8,595 nt of DNA from Acidobacteriaceae bacterium UBA1795 (lineage in GTDB: Bacteria; Acidobacteriota; Terriglobia; Terriglobales; Acidobacteriaceae), in contig DCFV01000218.1 of assembly GCA_002314435.1 (NCBI GenBank), positions 1-8,595 of the forward strand. The letters are read 5' to 3'. The notes beneath the pieces were generated by a model. It saw nothing but the letters and a program-made list of their open reading frames with translations. It did not search any database and was not told the origin of the DNA. Numbering within the stretch: position 1 is the stretch's first letter; each line of letters opens with the position of its first letter. A program made the position numbers and the translations under genes. This document shows positions 1 to 5,540 of the stretch, piece by piece.

Positions 1-2
1 TC

Positions 3-212
3 GAGGACGGCAAGATCACCGCGCCGGTGCGCGACGCTACGCTGATTGGCAACGGACCCGAAGCGCTGAAGTACGTGTCGATGGTGGGCAACGACCTGAA
101 ACTGGACGAAGGCATCGGCACCTGCGGCAAGGACGGGCAGAGCGTACCGGTGGGCGTGGGCATGCCGACGATCAAGCTGGACAAAATGACGGTGGGCGGA
201 ACGGGACGCTAA
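3..212 (+). CDS. tldD: TldD metalloprotease subunit, C-terminal end (5' truncated)
   Basis: This is the last 69 codons of an open frame that enters from the left edge and stops at TAA 210-212. The residues match the TldD C-terminus: a VGNDL motif, then GTCGKDGQSVPVGVG, and an ending like KLDKMTVGGT. In the family TldD is the catalytic, zinc-binding (HExxxH) subunit of the cytosolic TldD/TldE protease, which degrades unfolded peptides and matures some peptide natural products. The metal site lies upstream of the window and cannot be checked here. The partner gene tldE is present at 1218-2618, separated by one gene on the opposite strand. The stop is only 7 bp from the stop of the convergent Sel1 gene, and I see no terminator hairpin between them. 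Identity is based on motif recognition and is strong for the visible part. Confidence 0.93.
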   Translation, partial: EDGKITAPVRDATLIGNGPEALKYVSMVGNDLKLDEGIGTCGKDGQSVPVGVGMPTIKLDKMTVGGTGR

Positions 213-219
213 CGGCGCC

Positions 220-1101
220 TCATTTCTGGTGAGCGGCCAGCCACTTGGTGGCTCGTTCCTGGGCCTTGGCCAGGTCGTCCGGGGAGAGGCGCGCGGCCAC
301 CTGATTGCGGGCGTCGAGGGCCTGCTGCTGGCGAGCGCCGTTCCATGTGCTGGCGGCGAGGTCGAGCCAGTAGTACGCCTCGACAAAGTTGACCGGAACG
401 CCCTGCCCACCGGCATACATCGACCCTAAATTGAACTGCGCGCGCGGCAGACCCTGCTCGGCGGACTTCTGGTACCACTGCGCAGCCTGCGCGTAGTCGC
501 GGTCCACGCCCTGGCCGTTGTCATAGAGCAGCGCAAGATTGAACTGCGCCGAGGCCAAGCCCTGACCGGCGGCGCGGCGGTAGAGGTCGGCGGCCTGAGA
601 GTAGTCTTGCGGCACGCCCTCGCCGTTCGCAAATAATGTGGCGAGGTTGTACTGGGCTTCGGCGGAATTCTGCAGCGCGGCCTTGCGGTACCAGGCGGCA
701 GCCTGCGAGAAATCCTGCGGCACGCCCTCGCCATGGTCGTAGAGCAAGCCGAGTTGCACCTGAGCGGCAGCCAACCCCTGATCGGCGGCGCGGCGGAACC
801 ATGCGGCGGCCTGCACGTCGTCCTGCGTCACACCCTGTCCGGCGTGGAAGAGCGCGCCAAGCTCAAACTGCGCCTGCATGTGGCCCTGTTCGGCGGACTT
901 CTGGAACCATGCGGCGGCCTGGATGGCGTCCGCGGCCACTCCCCTGCCCTGCGCGTAGGCCTGCCCGACGAGGAACTGCGACTGAGCATCACCGGCTGTG
1001 GCTTTGCCGAGAAGGGCGGGGTCGAGCCTGGTGACCTGCGCGGCGGACGCGAGGATTGCGGCAAACAAAACGACAAGAACGAACAACGGATTCCGGCTCA
1101 T
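220..1101 (-). CDS. Secreted Sel1-repeat (TPR-like) protein
   Basis: The protein has 293 residues starting at ATG 1099-1101. I chose this start because it gives a clean signal peptide: MSRNP, a hydrophobic core FVLVVLFAAILA, then a likely signal peptidase I site near ASA-AQ around residues 20-21. A GTG at 1126-1128 would add nine residues (VLFLRHCSA) ahead of it and has no better ribosome site. Residues 37-252 are six consecutive 36-residue Sel1 repeats with the pattern AQfxLGxlYxxGxGVxxDxxqAaxWyrkAAeQG. The C-terminus (ARLSPDDLAKAQERATKW) is a helix often seen at the end of such proteins. Sel1 repeats form alpha-solenoid scaffolds for protein-protein contacts, so export to the periplasm and a binding role are expected, but the partner is unknown. 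The gene converges on tldD and diverges from tldE. No catalytic domain is visible. Confidence 0.9.
   Translation of the reverse strand: MSRNPLFVLVVLFAAILASAAQVTRLDPALLGKATAGDAQSQFLVGQAYAQGRGVAADAIQAAAWFQKSAEQGHMQAQFELGALFHAGQGVTQDDVQAAAWFRRAADQGLAAAQVQLGLLYDHGEGVPQDFSQAAAWYRKAALQNSAEAQYNLATLFANGEGVPQDYSQAADLYRRAAGQGLASAQFNLALLYDNGQGVDRDYAQAAQWYQKSAEQGLPRAQFNLGSMYAGGQGVPVNFVEAYYWLDLAASTWNGARQQQALDARNQVAARLSPDDLAKAQERATKWLAAHQK
346..993 (-). repeat. Six tandem 108-bp units encoding Sel1 repeats
   Basis: Within the Sel1 gene, six 36-codon units follow each other without spacers (residues 37-252). Shared blocks such as GEGVPQD, AAAWF/AAAWY and AxAQFNL recur every 108 bp and are visible as repeated nucleotide blocks too. 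The fourth unit starts with NSAEAQ instead of the usual GL-type start. The sixth ends with EAYYWLDLAAS, the usual capping form. Divergence between units is high, so the array looks old rather than recently amplified. Confidence 0.88.
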
Positions 1102-1133
1102 AGCAGAACAATGCCTCAGGAAAAGCACTCATC

Positions 1134-1142
1134 ACGATAGCA
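1134..1142 (-). promoter_or_regulatory. Extended -10 promoter element for the Sel1 gene
   Basis: Read on the minus strand this is TGCTATCGT, an extended -10 (TGn plus TATCGT). Transcription would start near 1127, giving a leader of about 26 nt before ATG 1101. A CTGAGG ribosome-site-like stretch lies in that leader, but about 12 nt from the ATG, which is on the long side. I see no good -35 box. Three other starts in the window carry the same TGSTANNNT form, which raises confidence. Confidence 0.45.
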
Positions 1143-1166
1143 AACCGCGCGTGCGGACTGATGTGA

Positions 1167-1182
1167 CGCACACCGGTGCGCG
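1167..1182. promoter_or_regulatory. Near-perfect palindrome in the divergent Sel1/tldE region
   Basis: CGCACACCGGTGCGCG is a 16-bp dyad centred on CCGG with one mismatched pair. It lies between the two divergent -10 elements (1134-1142 and 1203-1211), where an operator controlling both genes could sit. A second short inverted repeat, CGCGCC (1181-1186) with GGCGCG (1193-1198), follows at once. In DNA this rich in GC such dyads can arise by chance, so an operator role is only a possibility. Confidence 0.25.
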
Positions 1183-1202
1183 CGCCGCCGAGGGCGCGGG
1201 TT

Positions 1203-1211
1203 TGGTAGTGT
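1203..1211 (+). promoter_or_regulatory. Extended -10 promoter element for tldE, probably leaderless
   Basis: TGGTAGTGT fits an extended -10 (TGG plus TAGTGT). Its last base is only 6 nt from the A of ATG 1218, so a normal start distance would put +1 at or next to the start codon. The stretch before the ATG (GTGTGGACCC) has no Shine-Dalgarno sequence, which agrees with a leaderless message. No convincing -35 box is seen. Confidence 0.45.
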
Positions 1212-1217
1212 GGACCC

Positions 1218-2618
1218 ATGTCCGAATCCGCTGCTGCTCCCCTTGAAACGACCTCTCTCGACCTGGAATCGCTCGCTGCCGACGTGGTAGCACGGGCCCT
1301 GCAAGCGGGCGCGAGCGACGCCGAAGCAGTGGCGCGCGAGGGCGATGAGTTCAGCGTGAACGTGCGCATGGGCCAGGTGGAGACACTGAAGGAGTCCGGC
1401 TCACGGGCGCTGGGGCTGCGCGTGTTCGCCGGCAGGCGGTCGGCCTCGGCCTCCACGAGTGATTTAACACCGGACGGAATTCGGCAGCTTGTCGCGGGCG
1501 CGATGGCGCTGGCAAAGGTGACCGAGGAGGACGCCTTTGCGGGGCTGCCGGAAACGGCCGAGTTCGGCAAGGTGGACGAGGACCAGCACCTTTACTTCGA
1601 CGATGTGTATTCCCTGCCCGGGCCGGAGCGGATCGAGTGGGCGCGGCGGGCGGAGGCGGCAGCGCTGGCAGCCGACCCGCGGATCACCAACTCCGACGGC
1701 GGCAGCTTTGACGCGGCCACGGGGCGCATGGCGCTCGCCAATTCGCGCGGCTTTGTGGGCGGCTATCGGACGAGCTATGCGGGTGTGTCGGCGGCTCCGC
1801 TGGCGGTGGATGAAAACGGCGCGATGCAGCGCGACGGCTGGTGGAGCGGGGCGCGGTGCTTTGCGCATATCGAGTCACCGGAGAGCGTAGGCAAGGAAGC
1901 CGCGCGGCGGGCGCTGCGGCGGCTGGGGGCGCGGCGCGTGCCCACGCAGCAGGTTCCCATTGTGTTCGCGCCGGAGGTGGCGAGGTCGCTGATTGGCTCG
2001 CTGTTTGAGGCGGCGTCGGGCGACTCCATCTGGCGCAGCGCATCGTTTCTGGCGGGCAAGCTGGGCGAAGTGATTGCGGCGGAGAACGTCACCATCGTGG
2101 ACGACCACAGGATGCTGCTGCCGACTGGTGCGGGCGGCTTTGGCACCTCACCCTTCGACGGCGAAGGGCTGGCCTCGCGGCGCACGGTAGTGGTGGCGGG
2201 CGGGCGTCTGGAATCGTATGTGTTGAACACGTACACGGCGCGCAAGCTGGGGATGCAGTCGACGCATAACGCTTCGCGCGGGCTGGCGGGGGCGCCGGGC
2301 ATCGGCTGCGGGAACCTGTACCTGGAGCCGGGCACGCTCACGCCGGAGGAGATCATCGCGTCGATCCCGGCGGGGCTCTACGTGACAGGCCTGATGGGCT
2401 TTGGGACGAACCTTGTGACCGGCGACTACTCGCGCGGTGCGACGGGACTGTGGATCGAAAACGGCGAACTGACGCACGCGGTGGAAGAGGTAACGGTGGC
2501 GGGGAACCTGGGCGAAATGCTGCGCCACATCACGGCCATCGGCAACGACCTGGTGTTTCGCGGCACGGTGGCCTCGCCCACGCTGCGCATCGACGGCATG
2601 ACGATAGCGGGAGCCTGA
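1218..2618 (+). CDS. tldE: TldE/PmbA subunit of the TldD/TldE metalloprotease
   Basis: The protein has 466 residues, close to the usual TldE length of about 450. It is the non-zinc-binding partner of TldD in a cytosolic protease that acts on unfolded or flexible peptides. Family signatures seen: an N-terminal GASDAEAVAREGDEFSVNVR block with ESGSRALGLRVF (around residues 30-75), a THNASRG segment, and the C-terminal block TGLMGFGTNLVTGDYSRGATG (around 390-410) followed by a tail IGNDL...SPTLRIDGMTIAG. That tail parallels the TldD ending at 3-212, as expected for paralogous subunits. There is no HExxH motif, as is normal for TldE. ATG 1218 is preferred because it starts the conserved N-terminus and sits directly after the -10 at 1203-1211. 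The next gene follows after 13 bp, so it probably heads a three-gene operon. Confidence 0.95.
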   Translation: MSESAAAPLETTSLDLESLAADVVARALQAGASDAEAVAREGDEFSVNVRMGQVETLKESGSRALGLRVFAGRRSASASTSDLTPDGIRQLVAGAMALAKVTEEDAFAGLPETAEFGKVDEDQHLYFDDVYSLPGPERIEWARRAEAAALAADPRITNSDGGSFDAATGRMALANSRGFVGGYRTSYAGVSAAPLAVDENGAMQRDGWWSGARCFAHIESPESVGKEAARRALRRLGARRVPTQQVPIVFAPEVARSLIGSLFEAASGDSIWRSASFLAGKLGEVIAAENVTIVDDHRMLLPTGAGGFGTSPFDGEGLASRRTVVVAGGRLESYVLNTYTARKLGMQSTHNASRGLAGAPGIGCGNLYLEPGTLTPEEIIASIPAGLYVTGLMGFGTNLVTGDYSRGATGLWIENGELTHAVEEVTVAGNLGEMLRHITAIGNDLVFRGTVASPTLRIDGMTIAGA

Positions 2619-2631
2619 GGCGGGGGCAGCG

Positions 2632-3942
2632 GTGGCGAGCGAGATGCAATCGATAGACTTTGACCCGGCCGACGCCAAGGCTGCGCTGGGCGCACTGCCG
2701 CAGACGGCGGCGGTGTTCGCGCTCTATGGGGCGGAAGCAAAGGACGAGCCCTATATTGGCCGCACGCCCAACCTGCGCGGGCGGTTGGAGCGGCTGCTGC
2801 AGCCCTCGGCGAAGCATCCACGGCGGCTGCAACTGGCGGGGCGGGTGCGGCACATTGCATGGCGGCTGACGGGCTCTGAGTTCGAGTCTCTGCTCGTCCA
2901 GTTCGAGATGCTTCGGAGCGTACACGGTGCGAAGTCCCTGGAGCGAATGCACCTGCGCGCGCCTGCGTTTGTGCGGTATCTGGGCGGCAATCCGTATCCG
3001 CGCATTGTGGTGACCCACCGGCCCAGCCAGCGCGAGGGCGACTGGGCGTACGGACCGTTTGCCTCGCGCGCGGCCGCGGAGCGGTTTGTGGACGAAACAC
3101 TGAAGCTCTTCCTGCTGCGGCGCTGCACGGAAGACCTGAACCCCGACCCAAATCATCCGGGGTGCGTTTACTCCGAGATGAAGATGTGTCTCGCGCCCTG
3201 CTACAAGGGCTGCACGGACGAGCGCTACGCCGAAGAGGCTGCGGCGGTGGAGAGCTTCCTGGCTACGCGGGGCGAAAGCAAGCTCGTGGTGCTGCGGGCA
3301 GAACGCGACAAGGCATCGGAGAATTTGGCCTTCGAGGAAGCTGCGGCGTTGCATGCGCAGGTGCAGAAGGTAGAGAGCGTGCGTGCTGTTGCACCGGAAC
3401 TGGTGCAACCGATGGGCCGGCTGCGCGCGGTGGTGCTGCAGCCATCTGCGAAGGGGCTGACCGCCGGGAACCTTCTGGGTGCGGCGCCGGCATCCGAGGT
3501 TTCTGTCTTCCTGTACGAGCAGAACAGTATCCGCGGACCTGTCGGATTCTCGACCTTGGGCATGCGCATCCAGAACGAGCGGTCGGGTTCGAGTTCGCTG
3601 TTTGCGCAGCCGATTGCGCTGGAGGCCGTGCCGGAGGCTGCTGCGGAAATTGCCCCGATTAAGGTGCATCAAGATGTGCTGGAGGCGCGCATGGAGGCGG
3701 TTCTGGCGGAGTTGATGCGGACGGTGAGTCCGGCGGACCCGCCCCACGCAGTGGTGCGGCAGGGACATCTGGCGCTGCTCAAGCGCTGGTACTACCGGCC
3801 GGAGGTGCGGCGAACGGGCGAAATCTTTTTCCCTGATGGGGAGGGACACTGGCCGTTGAAGGCGATGCTGCGAGGGGTAGGGCGCGTGGCAGCGAAGACG
3901 CTTGCGGGCAGCGCACCGGCACCCGCGCCAACGGGCACTTGA
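2632..3942 (+). CDS. UvrC-like protein with degenerate GIY-YIG domain, Cys cluster and UVR motif
   Basis: The protein has 436 residues from GTG 2632; ATG 2644 (residue 5) is an alternative start. Order of parts: a GIY-YIG-like domain (about 24-103) with PYIGRTPNLRGRL; a UvrC-type four-cysteine segment C165-x12-C178-x7-C186-x3-C190, nearly the spacing of the iron-sulfur ligands reported for E. coli UvrC; a UVR helix (about 217-250, ASENLAFEEAAAL) that in UvrC contacts UvrB; and a roughly 185-residue C-terminus of unclear fold ending in an Ala/Pro tail. Full UvrC has about 600 residues with an RNase H-type nuclease and a helix-hairpin-helix end, and I see neither intact here. By alignment to the family, the first GIY Tyr is Phe29, the catalytic Glu is Gln90 and the YN Asn is Ser102, so 3' incision looks lost. 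It may be a repair accessory factor or a relic of UvrC. It lies 13 bp after tldE. Confidence 0.8.
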   Translation: MASEMQSIDFDPADAKAALGALPQTAAVFALYGAEAKDEPYIGRTPNLRGRLERLLQPSAKHPRRLQLAGRVRHIAWRLTGSEFESLLVQFEMLRSVHGAKSLERMHLRAPAFVRYLGGNPYPRIVVTHRPSQREGDWAYGPFASRAAAERFVDETLKLFLLRRCTEDLNPDPNHPGCVYSEMKMCLAPCYKGCTDERYAEEAAAVESFLATRGESKLVVLRAERDKASENLAFEEAAALHAQVQKVESVRAVAPELVQPMGRLRAVVLQPSAKGLTAGNLLGAAPASEVSVFLYEQNSIRGPVGFSTLGMRIQNERSGSSSLFAQPIALEAVPEAAAEIAPIKVHQDVLEARMEAVLAELMRTVSPADPPHAVVRQGHLALLKRWYYRPEVRRTGEIFFPDGEGHWPLKAMLRGVGRVAAKTLAGSAPAPAPTGT

Positions 3943-3967
3943 TAGGATGCCGGTTGAGGAAGATTCA

Positions 3968-4705
3968 GTGAGCCTTCAAACATCGTTCGAGGAATTGCAG
4001 GGCAAGGTAGCCATCATTACCGGAGCCAGTTCCGGCCTGGGCTGGGCAACGGCGCTGGCGCTGGCCGCAGCGGGCGTGTGCATCGTGGCCACGGCGCGGC
4101 GTGTCGAGCGGCTAGGGGCTTTGCAAGCAGTGCTTGCTGGCAGATGCGCGTTCATCGCTGGAGATGCGGCTGATCCGAAGGTGGCCGAAGCCGCTGTGGC
4201 GCTGGCGCTCAGGGAGTTCGGACGAATCGACATCCTGGTGAACAACGCCGGACTGGGCAACTACAAGGCGCTGGTCGATACGACTGTTGAGGAGTACGAC
4301 GAGTTGATGAACAGCAACATGCGCAGTTCGTTCCTGTTTACGCGGGCCGTGGCGCCGCACCTGATTGCCCGGCGCGGCGGCTCGGTGGTGTTTATCTCGT
4401 CGGTGGCGGGGCTGGCCGGAGCGGCGAACGAGACGGTCTACAGCGCCAGCAAGTTTGCACAGGTGGGGTTTGCGCAAGCCGTAGATGAGGAACTGCGGCC
4501 GTACGGGATCAAGGTGTGCGCGCTGTGCCCGGGCGGAATCAAGACCGAGTTTGCCGTGGGCAGGGGGCGGAAGGCAGAAGACGTGGCCAAGTCGCCGATG
4601 ATGGAGGCCTGCGACGTAGCCGATGCGGTGGTGTTTGCCTGCATGCAACCGGCCAACGTGCGCGTGCCGCAAATGACGGTGCGGCACATGGGGGCCCGGA
4701 AATAG
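3968..4705 (+). CDS. Classical short-chain dehydrogenase/reductase (SDR)
   Basis: The protein has 245 residues from GTG 3968. I chose this start because GAGGA (3956-3960) lies 7 nt before it and the protein then begins just ahead of the Rossmann fold at normal SDR length. An in-frame ATG at 3947 has its purine-rich GATAGG directly abutting it, too close to work well. Motifs: TGASSGLG (18-25) for cofactor binding; ATARR (41-45), whose arginines favour NADP(H); NNAG (92-95); and the catalytic tetrad Asn117, Ser145, Tyr158 and Lys162 (YSASK), followed by PGGIKTEF. All catalytic residues are present, so it should be an active NAD(P)-dependent oxidoreductase. Its substrate cannot be read from sequence. 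It begins 25 bp after the UvrC-like gene and probably ends the tldE operon. Confidence 0.92.
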   Translation: MSLQTSFEELQGKVAIITGASSGLGWATALALAAAGVCIVATARRVERLGALQAVLAGRCAFIAGDAADPKVAEAAVALALREFGRIDILVNNAGLGNYKALVDTTVEEYDELMNSNMRSSFLFTRAVAPHLIARRGGSVVFISSVAGLAGAANETVYSASKFAQVGFAQAVDEELRPYGIKVCALCPGGIKTEFAVGRGRKAEDVAKSPMMEACDVADAVVFACMQPANVRVPQMTVRHMGARK

Positions 4706-4750
4706 GCTGTCGATTGGGCAGCAAGCAGGCCGCCAGCAACAGGCGCAGGC

Positions 4751-4759
4751 TGCTACACT
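4751..4759 (+). promoter_or_regulatory. Extended -10 promoter element for rpe
   Basis: TGCTACACT is a good extended -10 (TGC plus TACACT) in the 95-bp gap between the SDR gene and rpe. Transcription would start near 4766, giving a leader of about 35 nt. No matching -35 hexamer is seen at 16-18 bp upstream. This suggests rpe is transcribed separately from the SDR gene. Confidence 0.5.
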
Positions 4760-4770
4760 GGCCGGACAGA

Positions 4771-4787
4771 GGTTCGCGCGCCGAACC
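4771..4787 (+). other. Short hairpin in the rpe leader
   Basis: GGTTCG (4771-4776) and CGAACC (4782-4787) form a perfect 6-bp stem with loop CGCGC; GA/TC can extend it past a one-base bulge. It falls at the 5' end of the predicted rpe transcript and ends 13 nt before the ATG. No T-run follows, so it is not a terminator. There is no clear Shine-Dalgarno sequence between it and the ATG. It could stabilise the message or affect ribosome entry, or be chance in GC-rich DNA. Confidence 0.35.
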
Positions 4788-4800
4788 CTCCCGATACACC

Positions 4801-5469
4801 ATGGTTGAACTGCTTCCATCCATACTCTCCGCTGATTTTGCGCGCCTGGCCGAGGAAGTGGCCGCGGCTGAGCGCGGCGGCGGCACGGTGATCCACGTGG
4901 ACGTGATGGATGGGCATTTTGTACCCAACATTACGCTGGGACCGCCGGTGGTGAAGAGCCTGCGCAAGGCTACGACACTGCCGCTCGATTGCCACCTGAT
5001 GATCGAGAACCCAGATGAGTTCATTCCGGCGTTTGCCGACGCAGGAGCCAACTGGGTGAGCGTGCACTACGAGGCCTGCCGGCACTTGCACCGTTCGCTG
5101 GAGTTGATTGCCCACCACGGCATGAAGCCCGGCGTGGTGCTGAATCCTGCCACGCGTGTCGATCTGATCGAGGATATTCTCCCGATGGTGCATCACGTTC
5201 TGATCATGAGCGTGAACCCGGGATTCGGCGGGCAGAGCTTTATTCCCTTTTCTCTGGACAAGATCCGGCAACTGGCCGAGATGCGGCGGGAAAAGGGGCT
5301 GGCATTTAGAATCGAAGTGGATGGCGGCGTGGCTCACGACACGGTGGCCGAAGTCGTCCAAGCAGGAGCGGAACTGCTGGTAGCAGGTAATGCTGTGTTT
5401 GGCGCCGGGCACCCGGAGCGGGACGCGCAGGCGCTGCTGGCGCTGGCCCGCAAGGCAGCAAGCGAATAG
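4801..5469 (+). CDS. rpe: Ribulose-phosphate 3-epimerase
   Basis: The protein has 222 residues, the normal family length. It interconverts D-ribulose 5-phosphate and D-xylulose 5-phosphate in the cytosolic pentose phosphate pathway. It is a TIM barrel with all signatures: PSILSAD (6-12), HVDVMDGHFVPN (32-43), CHLM (64-67), MSVNPGFGGQ (136-145, phosphate and loop region) and EVDGG (172-176). The expected metal ligands His32, Asp34, His65 and Asp174 are present, and Asp34 and Asp174 are the family acid/base pair. ATG 4801 is chosen because the conserved N-terminus (VELLPSILSAD) starts here; the frame is open further upstream to 4516, but that overlaps the SDR gene and has no homology. No ribosome-binding sequence is visible. 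The BamD-like gene follows after 71 bp. Confidence 0.97.
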   Translation: MVELLPSILSADFARLAEEVAAAERGGGTVIHVDVMDGHFVPNITLGPPVVKSLRKATTLPLDCHLMIENPDEFIPAFADAGANWVSVHYEACRHLHRSLELIAHHGMKPGVVLNPATRVDLIEDILPMVHHVLIMSVNPGFGGQSFIPFSLDKIRQLAEMRREKGLAFRIEVDGGVAHDTVAEVVQAGAELLVAGNAVFGAGHPERDAQALLALARKAASE

Positions 5470-5498
5470 GGTTTCCCCCAGAGTTTGTTTGGGCAAGG

Positions 5499-5526
5499 GC
5501 TCGCGGTTTGTGCACAGGCCGCAAGC
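5499..5526 (+). promoter_or_regulatory. Imperfect 28-bp dyad before the bamD ribosome site
   Basis: The stretch is an inverted repeat centred on GTGCAC. Going outward from the centre the arms pair fully except for two G-T wobbles (5507-5508 with 5517-5518) and one C-A mismatch (5502 with 5523). As RNA it would make a stem-loop with loop TGCA ending 6 nt before the GAGGTG ribosome site at 5533-5538. As DNA it could be an operator. I see no clear promoter in this 71-bp gap, so an RNA-level role within an rpe-bamD transcript is the simpler reading. Confidence 0.35.
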
Positions 5527-5540
5527 GCAGATGAGGTGGT

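Noticed and set aside
346..993. CRISPR-like or satellite repeat array
   Set aside because: The 108-bp periodicity is fully explained by in-frame Sel1 protein repeats; there are no spacers and the units are diverged.
2530..3849. 439-codon open frame on the minus strand under the UvrC-like gene
   Set aside because: The opposite strand encodes recognisable YIG, four-Cys and UVR motifs. The antisense product is Arg/His/Gln-rich with no recognisable domain and no ribosome site.
2632..3942. Naming this gene uvrC or cho
   Set aside because: It lacks the intact RNase H and HhH half of UvrC, and its GIY-YIG active site is altered, unlike active UvrC or Cho. A family description without a gene symbol is safer.
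3947..3967. ATG 3947 as the SDR start
   Set aside because: The purine-rich GATAGG touches this ATG, while GTG 3968 has GAGGA at a 7-nt distance and gives the usual SDR N-terminus. The choice is probable, not certain.
4516..4800. Upstream extension of the rpe frame to an ATG at 4516
   Set aside because: It would overlap the SDR gene by 190 bp and add a sequence with no relation to epimerases. The conserved family start is at 4801 and a promoter lies between.
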